DNA of 17,976 nucleotides from NCBI GenBank assembly GCA_030019105.1, contig JASEGY010000026.1, positions 1 to 17,976 on the forward strand, in the 5' to 3' direction. The notes under the pieces were generated by a model, which was not told the origin of the DNA, ran no database searches, and saw nothing but the letters and a program-made list of their open reading frames with translations. Below, piece by piece: positions 7,142 to 13,404 of the stretch; position 1 is the stretch's first letter, and each line of letters starts with the position of its first letter. The position numbers and the translations under genes are program-made. This DNA is from a bacterium (lineage in GTDB: Bacteria; UBA9089; JASEGY01).

Positions 7142-7178
7142 AAGCTAAGTGGGTGCCCTCACCCACTTAGCTTTTTTT
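7142..7178 (+). terminator. strong Rho-independent terminator, no visible gene upstream
   Basis: A perfect 14-bp stem (AAGCTAAGTGGGTG / CACCCACTTAGCTT) with a CCCT loop is followed by seven T on the plus strand. The minus side has no T-run after the stem, so it acts rightward. No coding sequence points into it from the left: the nearest gene is divergent. It therefore either closes a small non-coding transcript from roughly 6970-7140 or insulates the pilT promoter 14 bp downstream. Confidence 0.85.
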
Positions 7179-7191
7179 GTGCGCAAGGGAC

Positions 7192-7220
7192 TTGACATGT
7201 AGTGTAAAATGTGATATTCT
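7192..7220 (+). promoter_or_regulatory. sigma70-type promoter for pilT
   Basis: A perfect -35 TTGACA (7192-7197), a 17-bp spacer and TATTCT (7215-7220) predict a start near 7227. The next 340 bp are almost entirely two MITE-like insertions (7232-7427 and 7435-7564). Removing them leaves a short leader of about 60 nt to the pilT start, which supports this as the native pilT promoter. Confidence 0.75.
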
Positions 7221-7231
7221 TAAGAATATAG

Positions 7232-7427
7232 GTAACTGCTCAATATCTTGTGGAAAGTAGGTAACCGTTTACGGCTCGAAATTGGAAATTGGAAATTGGA
7301 AATTGGAAATTGGAAATTGGAAATTGGAAATTGGAAAGTATGAAGGCCCAATTTCTAATTTCTAATTTCAACATTCCGTGAACACTTATCGTCTTTGTGG
7401 GATTTCCACACTTTATTGAGCAATTAC
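7232..7427 (+). mobile_element. MITE-like element family 1, copy 1 (196 bp), with an expanded GAAATTG array
   Basis: The terminal inverted repeats match at 21 of 25 positions: GTAACTGCTCAATA..TGTGGAAA at the left, and the complement of GTAATTGCTCAATA..TGTGGAAA at the right. A second copy lies inverted at 10560-10720 with very similar sequence throughout. Internally there are eight tandem copies of the heptamer GAAATTG (7278-7333), against about three diverged copies in the other element, and a complementary TAATTTC tract that can fold back on them. No matching flanks were found for this copy (GAATATAG left, ATGTGTCC right). It carries no coding region. Confidence 0.85.
7278..7333 (+). repeat. 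eight tandem GAAATTG heptamers
   Basis: Eight perfect consecutive 7-bp units lie inside the family 1 element. The homologous position of copy 2 has GAAATTG plus two GAAATTA units, so this array has probably expanded by slippage. Confidence 0.95.
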
Positions 7428-7571
7428 ATGTGTCCTCGAGAGTTAAAAGTTCTCGTGTATCTTCGAGGCTAACCCATTTAAAATAGGCCACTTACCTTCA
7501 ACGACGGGCAGTTCTGCAAAAGTCAACAGTACCAATGGCTTACGGAGAACTTTTAACTGTCGAGATGTGTC
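7428..7571. mobile_element. short inverted-repeat element (130 bp, 7435-7564) with 7-bp duplication ATGTGTC
   Basis: The arms CTCGAGAGTTAAAAGTTCTC (7435-7454) and the complement of 7545-7564 match at 19 of 20 positions. ATGTGTC flanks both sides (7428-7434, 7565-7571). It lies directly against the right end of the family 1 element and inside the pilT leader. There is no coding capacity. It is distinct in sequence from the other elements. Confidence 0.7.
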
Positions 7572-7611
7572 TCTATCTCAAATTTTTATCTCGAACGAAG
7601 TGAGGGTAATT

Positions 7612-8796
7612 ATGTATATTACGGAATTACTGGAGAAGATGGTTGAATTTGGGGCTTCCGATATTCATTTGAAGACTGGGAGTTCTCCTATTCTGCGAGT
7701 AAACGGTGAGTTAACCTTGATAGGAGGTTGGCGGGAAGGGAAATTGACGCCATCTCAGACTTCAGAATTAGCCTTTTCAATGATGAATGAGCTTCAGCGA
7801 CATCAATTTGAAGAGAAACACGAGCTCGATATGGCTTACAGTGTTTCGGGCCTGGGGCGATTCAGGGCCAATATTTTTATGCAGCGGGGATCAATCGGAC
7901 TTGTTTTGCGGATGATCCCCTTTCAGGTGCCGAGTTTTAAAGAGTTGAACCTACCTCCTGTTGTCCTTAAAAAACTCGCTGAGGAACGAAGAGGGCTTGT
8001 TATGGTGGTTGGGCCTACGGGTTGTGGTAAATCTACTACCCTGGCCGCTATAGTTGACTATATAAATTCTACCCGTAAATGTCATATAATGACGATTGAA
8101 GATCCTATCGAATATCTCCATCGGGACAAGGAGAGTATGATTAACCAACGTGAGATAGGGATAGATACGGATAGCTTTGCTGATGCCTTAAGACATATTG
8201 TTCGTCAGGATCCCGATGTCATCCTTATCGGAGAGATGAGGGATGCGGAGACTTTAACCGCCGCCCTTTCCGCGGCTGAGACAGGACATTTGGTTTTAAC
8301 TACCCTTCATACTATTGATGCCCCTCAGACAGTCAAACGGATGATAAATCTGGCTCCCCCTTATCTCCATAACCAAATACAGATGCAGCTCTCCTTGACG
8401 CTGCAGGGGATTGTTTCTCTCCGTTTATTGCCCCGGATAGATACAGAAGGACGTGTCCCCGCGGTGGAGGTAATGATTGCGACTGCCTTTGTCAAAAAAC
8501 TTCTGGAAGAAAACAAGATCGCTGAAATAGGAGACGCCGTAGCTAAGGGTAGACACTATGGGATGCAGACCTTTAATCAGGCCATCATTAACTTATACCG
8601 GGAGAAGAAGATATCCTATGAGGATGCTATGGCCGCCGCCAGTAATCCTGAGGAGTTAAAGTTGAATTTGTCAGGGATATTTGCCGGCCAGGAATCTGTC
8701 CATGATGTTGGGTCTGAGGTAATAGCCAAAGAAGAAGCTCAGCAGAGAGAAGAGATTAGAAGAAGGTTGGAAAGCATCAAAGCTGCCCGGAAATAA
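7612..8796 (+). CDS. pilT: type IV pilus retraction ATPase PilT
   Basis: PilT is the hexameric cytoplasmic ATPase that depolymerises type IV pili and drives twitching motility. The 394-residue protein starts at the ATG at 7612 (MYITELLEKMVEFGASDIHL, the usual PilT opening) behind GAGGG. The frame is open from 7567, but those codons lie partly in a repeat duplication. Motifs in order: ASDIHLKTGS (15-24), Walker A GPTGCGKS (134-141, with Cys where Ser is usual), Asp box IEDPIEYLH, Walker B RQDPDVILIGEMRD (198-211) and His box HLVLTTLHT (226-234). The usual AIRNLIRE segment after EVMI is replaced by FVKKLLEENK, so assignment to PilT rather than a close relative such as PilU rests on overall similarity. 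No other pilus gene is in the window. ruvA follows after a palindromic spacer. Confidence 0.93.
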   Translation: MYITELLEKMVEFGASDIHLKTGSSPILRVNGELTLIGGWREGKLTPSQTSELAFSMMNELQRHQFEEKHELDMAYSVSGLGRFRANIFMQRGSIGLVLRMIPFQVPSFKELNLPPVVLKKLAEERRGLVMVVGPTGCGKSTTLAAIVDYINSTRKCHIMTIEDPIEYLHRDKESMINQREIGIDTDSFADALRHIVRQDPDVILIGEMRDAETLTAALSAAETGHLVLTTLHTIDAPQTVKRMINLAPPYLHNQIQMQLSLTLQGIVSLRLLPRIDTEGRVPAVEVMIATAFVKKLLEENKIAEIGDAVAKGRHYGMQTFNQAIINLYREKKISYEDAMAAASNPEELKLNLSGIFAGQESVHDVGSEVIAKEEAQQREEIRRRLESIKAARK

Positions 8797-8876
8797 TAAT
8801 CGTGTCCGGTTACCGTAGTCCGTGTTCGTAAGGCACAAGAACACGGACACGTGGCCCGGACACGGATAACGATTAT
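8796..8876. repeat. 81-bp nested palindrome between pilT and ruvA, overlapping the ruvA start
   Basis: Three pairs of perfect arms nest: ATAATCG / CGATTAT (8796-8802, 8870-8876), TGTCCGG / CCGGACA (8803-8809, 8856-8862) and GTCCGTGTTC / GAACACGGAC (8818-8827, 8839-8848). The right outer arm includes the A and T of the ruvA ATG, and the left arm starts in the pilT stop codon. Such a hairpin in mRNA could mask the ruvA start. The CACGGA/TCCGTG vocabulary recurs at 11850-11935 and 13964-14110. Confidence 0.85.
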
Positions 8877-9453
8877 GATTGTTACCCTCGAAGGGAAATT
8901 AACGCATAAATCGCCCACTTATATTATCCTCGATGCCGGCGGAATCGGCTACGGTCTTCATGTTCCGCTCTCTACCTACCATAAACTTCCTCAGATATCC
9001 GAAAGCGCAAGGGTGTTCACTCACCTGGCTGTGAGAGAAGATGCCTTCGTCCTTTACGGGTTTTACAGCCCGGAAGAGCGGGATGTGTTTTTTAAGATTT
9101 GTTCTGTCACCGGCGTAGGGCCTAAATGTGGTTTGGCTCTTCTATCGGCCTTATCAGTGGAAGAGATAAAGGAAGTTATTTATAAAAAGGATATGGCTTC
9201 TCTAACCGCGATAAGTGGTATTGGCAAACGCACGGCGGAAAGGATTATCTTTGAATTAAAGGATAAAATAGAACCCCCTTCAACTCAGGTAAAAGAAGGA
9301 AGGGAAGATATAATGCAGGATGCTGAGGAAGCTTTGATTTCTTTAGGGTATGAAAGAGTAAAGGCCCAAAAGGCGATCAAGAAGGCGAGAGAGCGATTAG
9401 AGGGAACAGTCTCCTTAGAGAGATTAATCAAGGAGGCATTGAAGAACATGTAA
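8875..9453 (+). CDS. ruvA: Holliday junction branch migration protein RuvA
   Basis: RuvA tetramers bind Holliday junctions and load the RuvB motor during recombination repair. The 192-residue protein begins MIVTLEGKLTHKSPTYIIL, the usual first strand of domain I, which fixes the start at 8875. A GTG-initiated form from 8851 would be encoded by the preceding palindrome. Domain II shows the two helix-hairpin-helix motifs TGVGPKCGLALLS (79-91) and ISGIGKRTAERIIFELKDK (113-131). A variable linker follows at about 133-145, and domain III (EEALISLGYERVKAQKAIKKA) ends the protein and would contact RuvB. Length is normal. No good ribosome site is visible, only a GGA in the palindrome, so expression may depend on pilT translation. 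ruvB and ruvC are not in the window. Confidence 0.95.
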   Translation: MIVTLEGKLTHKSPTYIILDAGGIGYGLHVPLSTYHKLPQISESARVFTHLAVREDAFVLYGFYSPEERDVFFKICSVTGVGPKCGLALLSALSVEEIKEVIYKKDMASLTAISGIGKRTAERIIFELKDKIEPPSTQVKEGREDIMQDAEEALISLGYERVKAQKAIKKARERLEGTVSLERLIKEALKNM

Positions 9454-9460
9454 GCATTCA

Positions 9461-9481
9461 GGTGTCGGGTGTCAGGTGTCA
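9461..9481 (+). repeat. three GGTGTC(G/A) heptamers after ruvA
   Basis: GGTGTCG and two GGTGTCA units run without a gap shortly after the ruvA stop. They are followed by the small palindrome AGCTTAAGCT. The rest of the 125-bp gap to the next gene shows nothing else. Confidence 0.7.
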
Positions 9482-9578
9482 GCTTAAGCTCGAGAAAGAC
9501 CAGGGTTGGGGATGATTCCATTCTTCAACCTCTCCGGCGCATGTAGGTCAGGAAAAAATAGAAGAGGGAGGTGATGAG

Positions 9579-9971
9579 ATGTCAAGGACAGTGGAACTCA
9601 GTGATGAAATTGCTCAGATGGTCTCGATGGTGCCTTCGGAAGAGTTGTCCCCTGTTTTCAGGCAGGGCGCACTTCTGAGGTTGCCCTATCTTGAAAGCCG
9701 TCTGCGGGAAGCTGAGGATCGGATTAAGCGCTTTGAGATGAGATATCAGACCACGATCATCCGGCTCAAGGCGGACGGACTGCCGGACGATGCTGATCAT
9801 ACCATGCATGAAGACTTTATAGAGTGGGAATATTGGGATGATGTTTTGGACAGATCAAAGAAAGCCATTGAGCAATTTCGAAGGTTCTTAGGAAAAATGG
9901 AGGGAAGTTCACTTTGGGGTGCATTGAGTATCGGCTCTGCGAAATCAGTCAAAGATATGCCCACGTTATAA
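9579..9971 (+). CDS. putative antitoxin of a TumE-type toxin-antitoxin pair
   Basis: The ATG at 9579 follows an excellent GGGAGGTGATG ribosome site. The 130-residue protein is almost entirely helical and charged: YLESRLREAEDRIKRFEMRYQ, then an FIEWEYWDDVLDRSKKAIEQFRRFL segment typical of the small partner proteins encoded upstream of TumE-family toxins. It has no DNA-binding motif that I can see. The downstream gene starts inside its 3' end (58-nt overlap), which implies coupled translation at a fixed ratio, as in many toxin-antitoxin pairs. The antitoxin role is inferred from context and general resemblance only. Confidence 0.6.
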   Translation: MSRTVELSDEIAQMVSMVPSEELSPVFRQGALLRLPYLESRLREAEDRIKRFEMRYQTTIIRLKADGLPDDADHTMHEDFIEWEYWDDVLDRSKKAIEQFRRFLGKMEGSSLWGALSIGSAKSVKDMPTL

Positions 9972-10273
9972 AAGATACACTGGTCCTGAGCATTACCGAT
10001 GAGATATTAAAAGTCGTTTTTCTATTAAGTGACCATACGACATTACGTATCTCTGAAAGGTGGGTTGATAGGGCTTTGGTCCGATATAGCTATTACTGGT
10101 TGAATAGTGAAAATCGTTTGAATGTAGGTTGGGACAATGCCCCTCACCATAGGAGGCTGGAGAATTTCCCTCACCATAAGCATGTGGGTACGCAACTGCA
10201 CCGAATGGCTTCCTACGAGACATCTTTAGAAGACGTAATGCGTATTATTGAGGAAACAATCCAATTTTTGTAG
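9914..10273 (+). CDS. TumE/DUF6516-like toxin-family protein (TTG start)
   Basis: The 119-residue frame has no ATG upstream of its conserved region. A TTG at 9914 lies nine bases after GGAGGG (9899-9904), so I take that as the start, inside the preceding gene in a different frame. The hallmark is WDNAPHHRRLENFPHHKHVG (about 73-92), followed by SLEDVMRIIEETIQFL. These words match the family annotated as DUF6516/TumE, described as toxin components. A central VRYSYYWLNSENRL precedes the motif, as in relatives. The several histidines suggest a nuclease-like site, but I cannot confirm the activity. Together with the upstream helical protein it looks like a complete two-gene module. Confidence 0.65.
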   Translation: MGCIEYRLCEISQRYAHVIKDTLVLSITDEILKVVFLLSDHTTLRISERWVDRALVRYSYYWLNSENRLNVGWDNAPHHRRLENFPHHKHVGTQLHRMASYETSLEDVMRIIEETIQFL

Positions 10274-10312
10274 AAGTTTATTAGTCTTTAGGCCATGGGC
10301 TATCTCCCGCGG

Positions 10313-10525
10313 TTATTCTTCAATTAGCCCCTTTTCGCCTACCTGCTCATAAAACCACTTCTCAATTTCCGGTTTTTTGAATCGCCAGCCATTACCTACT
10401 TTATAGCAAGGGATAGTGTTATTCTTACACATCCGGTAGATACTGGTTTCATGTAATCTGAGATACTTAGCCACCTCTTTAACCGTCATGATAGTAGCCC
10501 GTTTATCCGTTATTGCCGTCTCCAT
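10313..10525 (-). CDS. excisionase-family helix-turn-helix protein
   Basis: This 70-residue protein has the MerR/excisionase-type HTH (HTH_17): MTVKEVAKYLRLHETSIYRMCKNNTIPCYKVGNGWRF at about 13-49, then KKPEIEKWFYEQ. Such proteins bind DNA as small regulators or as recombination directionality factors. I prefer the ATG at 10525, 12 bases after AGGAGG; a GTG at 10537 would touch the ribosome site directly. It is transcribed leftward, convergent with the TumE-like pair. Its own promoter at 10759-10787 is separated from it by the family 1 element (10560-10720), which therefore lies in its mRNA leader. No integrase accompanies it here. Confidence 0.8.
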   Translation of the reverse strand: METAITDKRATIMTVKEVAKYLRLHETSIYRMCKNNTIPCYKVGNGWRFKKPEIEKWFYEQVGEKGLIEE

Positions 10526-10551
10526 TTTATAGTCCACCCTCCTGTAATAGG

Positions 10552-10728
10552 CATTTGTCGTAATTGCTCAATAAAGTGTGGAAATTTCGCAAAGACGATA
10601 AGTGTTCACGGAATGTTGAAATTAGAAATTGGAAATTGGGCCTTCATACTTTCTAATTTCTAATTTCCAATTTCGAGCCGTAAACGGCTGCCTACTTTCC
10701 ACAAGATATTGAGCAGTTACCATTTGTC
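10552..10728 (-). mobile_element. MITE-like element family 1, copy 2 (161 bp, 10560-10720) with 8-bp duplication CATTTGTC
   Basis: This is the inverted copy of the element at 7232-7427. The termini are GTAATTGCTCAATA..TGTGGAAA at the left and the complement of GTAACTGCTCAATA..TGTGGAAA at the right. CATTTGTC flanks both ends perfectly (10552-10559, 10721-10728). It is shorter than copy 1 mainly because it has fewer heptamers. GTAA ends plus an 8-bp duplication fit IS66-group transposition. No open frame is present. Confidence 0.88.
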
Positions 10729-10758
10729 CTTATAAAGATTCAATAGTTACTTTGGTTT

Positions 10759-10787
10759 ATTAAAGCATAATTATATGATTCTGTCAA
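10759..10787 (-). promoter_or_regulatory. sigma70-type promoter for the excisionase-like gene
   Basis: On the minus strand TTGACA (10782-10787) is followed by a 17-bp spacer and TTTAAT (10759-10764). A transcript starting near 10752 would pass through the family 1 element before the HTH gene at 10525. Confidence 0.6.
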
Positions 10788-10872
10788 GATTTTTTTACAT
10801 AGAGCCCCCAAAAAGCGCTAAACTTTTGCTAAAGATTTGCCGATATAAATAACGTAGAGGGAAAAAATATCC

Positions 10873-10907
10873 GATTTCGGATTGCGGATTTCGGATTGCG
10901 GATTGGT
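10873..10907 (+). repeat. GATTTCG/GATTGCG alternating heptamer array
   Basis: Four perfect 7-bp units alternate GATTTCG and GATTGCG (10873-10900), followed by GATTGGT. The array lies directly left of the palindrome at 10910-11023 in the gap before the DUF4160 gene. Confidence 0.85.
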
Positions 10908-10909
10908 GG

Positions 10910-11023
10910 TTGGAATTATAGCATCACCTTTGATCACCCGTTAGAAACTGCATAAATGAAACTTGACGTCCAAGCCAGCAAGCCAGCCAGTTAGCGGATT
11001 CGCCGTTGCGGATATAATTCCAA
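10910..11023. repeat. inverted-repeat element before the DUF4160 gene
   Basis: A perfect 11-bp inverted pair TTGGAATTATA / TATAATTCCAA (10910-10920, 11013-11023) encloses about 90 bp containing AGCCAGCAAGCCAGCCAG (starting near 10973). No target duplication was found. Apart from this element, the heptamer array and the leftward promoter, the stretch 10729-11071 shows nothing recognisable. Confidence 0.55.
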
Positions 11024-11071
11024 TTATGCAATTTACACGGTGCTGTTCAAACCTGATGATAGGAGGTTAAA

Positions 11072-11341
11072 ATGCCTACAATTTCAATGTTCTACGGCAT
11101 CCTTGTTTTGATGTATTTCTACGATGACAAGAAACACAGTTGTCCTCATATCCACGCTGAATATGGAGAATATCAAGCCTCAATTGCTATTGACGATGGC
11201 TCAGTTTTGACAGGAAGTCTGCCACGGTCCAAAATGAAGTTAGTACAAGCTTGGATAGAAATTCATAGGGAAGATTTGTTAGTAGACTGGAAATTAGCAG
11301 CTGCCGGTGAACCTATTTTTAAGATCGACCCACTAAAATAA
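11072..11341 (+). CDS. DUF4160 domain protein
   Basis: This 89-residue protein starts at an ATG behind AGGAGG. It opens with MPTISMFYGILVLMYFYDDKKHSCPHIHAEYGEYQASI, the family hallmark, including the PH.HAEYG motif, and continues SLPRSKMKLVQAWIEIHREDLLVDW, also as expected. DUF4160 proteins are small, of unknown biochemistry, and commonly encoded next to DUF2442 proteins in toxin-antitoxin-like pairs. Here the DUF2442 gene follows after 14 bp. Length is full for the family. A toxin role is plausible but unproven. Confidence 0.88.
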   Translation: MPTISMFYGILVLMYFYDDKKHSCPHIHAEYGEYQASIAIDDGSVLTGSLPRSKMKLVQAWIEIHREDLLVDWKLAAAGEPIFKIDPLK

Positions 11342-11355
11342 AAGGAGAGTCTCTA

Positions 11356-11595
11356 ATGGATACTATCATAAAAGCGATACCTCTTGAAGATTTTAAGATT
11401 GATGTGCTTACTAGTAGTGGCATTTCAGGTGTATTTGATGTAAAACCATACTTAGGTGGTAGCGCTTTCAAGGAGCTTGCTGATAATTCGTATTTTCGCC
11501 TCGTTCGCCCTGCTTATCACGGCATTATGTGGCCAAATGAACAAGATTTTAGCTCCGATACTATCATATGGGATATACAAAATACCCAACAATGA
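11356..11595 (+). CDS. DUF2442 domain protein
   Basis: The ATG at 11356 follows AAAGGAGAG. The 79-residue protein contains SGISGVFDVKPYLGGSAFKELADNSYF and WPNEQDFSSDTIIWD, which match the DUF2442 pattern (G.FDV.PYL...F.L.D..YF..V...W....D...D.L). It is the usual partner of DUF4160 and is likely the antitoxin-like or DNA-associated half of the module. Its stop codon coincides with the first base of the region homologous to hicB (11594), so its last residues (NTQQ) may have been shaped by that junction. Confidence 0.85.
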   Translation: MDTIIKAIPLEDFKIDVLTSSGISGVFDVKPYLGGSAFKELADNSYFRLVRPAYHGIMWPNEQDFSSDTIIWDIQNTQQ

Positions 11596-12047
11596 GCTGG
11601 CATATGATCCTGAAACTCACCAATACGTAGCAGCTTGTCCGGAGTTGGACTTAGCCGTTGCTGGTGATAGAGAAGAGGAAGCTGTGGAAGATTTGGTGGA
11701 GGCAATCAAAGAGTATGCCCAGGATTATTTAGAGCGCCTGGATTTGTTTGCCGGCAACCCCAATCGAGGAGCACATTTACCCTTGATTTTATTAATAGCC
11801 AGTTGTGTTGGTACTCATCCACTACTACTTTGATTATGAAAATCTAATAGCACACAGATAACACGGATACCACGGATTACCACGGATAAAATCAGTATAA
11901 ATCCGTTAAATCCGTGTCATCCGTGTGCTATTAAAAGAGGAGTAACTATTTCCGCTGATCAGGTATTTTTTCTAAATCAAAGTACTAACGGGTGAGCACC
12001 GTTGTGTTTCAAAAGCGGATATTCGGAGGTTGCTCGTATCCCCATAA
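11594..12047 (+). pseudogene. hicB relic: 5'-truncated and split by a MITE
   Basis: Bases 11594-11809 align without gaps to 13468-13683 of the intact hicB. The relic continues at 12009 (CAAAAGCGGATATTCG) to a TAA at 12045-12047. It lacks the first 21 codons and any start codon, and a 191-bp element (11810-12000) interrupts it. Joining the two pieces across one copy of GTTGTGTT restores a single reading frame ending LLIASCVSKADIRRLLVSP, so the MITE arrived in a recognisable coding frame. No hicA follows this copy; the porin gene starts 22 bp later. It is probably inactive. Confidence 0.88.
11802..12008. mobile_element. MITE-like element family 2 (191 bp, 11810-12000) with 8-bp duplication GTTGTGTT
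   Basis: The ends form an imperfect inverted repeat of about 33 bp: GGTACTCATCC...ACTTTGATT at the left, against GGTGCTCACCC...ACTTTGATT read from the right. GTTGTGTT is duplicated at 11802-11809 and 12001-12008. The intact hicB at 13676-13683 has it once, giving an empty site within the window. The core is a palindrome of CACGGAT / ATCCGTG blocks (about 11847-11935) ending in GTGCTATTA, a tail that recurs near 14105. Confidence 0.9.
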
Positions 12048-12068
12048 AAAACAAGGAGGAGGTTAGAT

Positions 12069-13370
12069 ATGTCTTACAAAAAAGGTTTGTTAGTAGTAGG
12101 ATTATTACTGGGAGCTATCTTTTCCAGCCGATTGGTCTTTGCGGGAGGCCTGGAAGGGCCAGGGGTGGGCACAAGAGCTTTGAGTATGGGTGGCGCCTTC
12201 ATTGGCCTGGCAGATGATTGGACAGCCATCTACTGGAATCCGGCCGGGCTGGCCAACCTTTCCGGAAGAGGAATAGGAGTCAGCCTGGATGCCGTCTTCT
12301 CCCAGGCGTCTGATGGTAATTCAGCCGGAAATCCAACCCTTACTCCGGCAGGTTTGCCTCAAGAAGCCAAGGACCGAGGAGAGGTTTTCTTTCAGCTTGG
12401 AGGCGAACCAAACAACTTTGACAAGGAAGATATTGAATCGACTGTCTATCTTCCTACCCTGGGAGGCTACACCCACTTCAAAGGCTTTGTTGTTGGTGGA
12501 GGGATATATGAACCCCTGGGATATACTGCCAAATGGGATGACAGCAAAAGTGGGATAGATGCCTCCTTCGAGATCAAGGCTTATGAGATAGTCTTTAACC
12601 ATGCAGTAGCCAAAAGCCTAACCCCTGATCTTTCTATCGGCCTGGGCCTTAATCTACTTCAAGGAAAGGTGGAGCGGGAGGCAAAGAAGGTTGTCCCTGT
12701 CACCTATCCTGTCTCCTATACCTATACCAGCAAGGCCAAGGGAGATGGGATTAGTTTGGAAGGGGTTGTCGGAGCCCTCTATCAGATTAGCCCCAATATC
12801 TCTGCCGGTCTGGTCTATCGAACCGGAAGCAAACTCACCCTTGATGGTTCAACTAAGATAACCCACACCCACCCGGCCATTGCAGATGAAGAAAGCGATT
12901 ACGAACAGAAGTTTCGGGTTCCGGCCACCTATGGTCTTGGGCTGGCCTATCATCCTTTATCTAATTTTACCTTAACCTGCGACTGGAACTATACGGATTG
13001 GACAACCTTTAGAAAAGAGATTGATTTCAGTGATACAGGTTCTATTCTCCAAAACAAAGATGAAAGTTTGGATTGGGAAGCTGTCAGTAAAATCCGTCTT
13101 GGCCTCGAGTATAAACCAAATAACATCTGGTCTTTCCGGGCCGGTTTCTTTACCGACCCGTCTCCTGTCCCGGACAAGGCCTTAAACATAACCAATCTGG
13201 GAGGTATAGATACTGACCGCAATTTCTACTCAGTTGGTTCAACTTATAACTACAATAATTGGCGGTTCGACTTAGGGTTTATCCATACTAAGTCTGACCG
13301 GGAAGCTCAAGGAGTCAAATACGAAAAGGAGGCCAACTCTATCCATCTGGCTTCAAGTTATTCGTTTTAG
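12069..13370 (+). CDS. FadL/OmpP1/TodX-family outer-membrane transport protein
   Basis: The ATG at 12069 follows AAGGAGGAGG. The 433-residue protein has a signal peptide (MSYKKGLLVVGLLLGAIFSS.., cleavage likely after VFA at 25). It continues GVGTRALSMGGAFIGLADDWTAIYWNPAGLA, the hallmark of FadL-type 14-strand barrels, whose N-terminal plug carries the NPA motif. Alternating amphipathic strands fill the remainder (for example YGLGLAYHPLSNFTLTCDWNYTDW) and the chain ends in SSYSF with the C-terminal aromatic recognised by the Bam machinery. FadL relatives let hydrophobic compounds cross the outer membrane; the substrate is unknown. It is bracketed by hicB-derived direct repeats, suggesting that the segment was inserted or duplicated. 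Confidence 0.88.
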   Translation: MSYKKGLLVVGLLLGAIFSSRLVFAGGLEGPGVGTRALSMGGAFIGLADDWTAIYWNPAGLANLSGRGIGVSLDAVFSQASDGNSAGNPTLTPAGLPQEAKDRGEVFFQLGGEPNNFDKEDIESTVYLPTLGGYTHFKGFVVGGGIYEPLGYTAKWDDSKSGIDASFEIKAYEIVFNHAVAKSLTPDLSIGLGLNLLQGKVEREAKKVVPVTYPVSYTYTSKAKGDGISLEGVVGALYQISPNISAGLVYRTGSKLTLDGSTKITHTHPAIADEESDYEQKFRVPATYGLGLAYHPLSNFTLTCDWNYTDWTTFRKEIDFSDTGSILQNKDESLDWEAVSKIRLGLEYKPNNIWSFRAGFFTDPSPVPDKALNITNLGGIDTDRNFYSVGSTYNYNNWRFDLGFIHTKSDREAQGVKYEKEANSIHLASSYSF

Positions 13371-13404
13371 GACAATAGTGGTTGACCAAAAGGAGGTTAT
13401 CATA

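Noticed and set aside
7278..7333. GAAATTG array as a CRISPR or iteron origin
   Set aside because: Units are contiguous 7-mers with no spacers, lie inside a transposed element, and the second copy of the element has few units. No cas or replication gene is nearby.
8851..8874. GTG-initiated longer RuvA
   Set aside because: The extra eight residues are encoded by the palindrome, and the ATG at 8875 matches the conserved RuvA N-terminus.
11456..11833. A 125-codon frame reading through DUF2442 into the hicB relic
   Set aside because: Its first part is the wrong frame of the DUF2442 gene and its end reads into the MITE; only the middle is hicB-derived sequence without a start.
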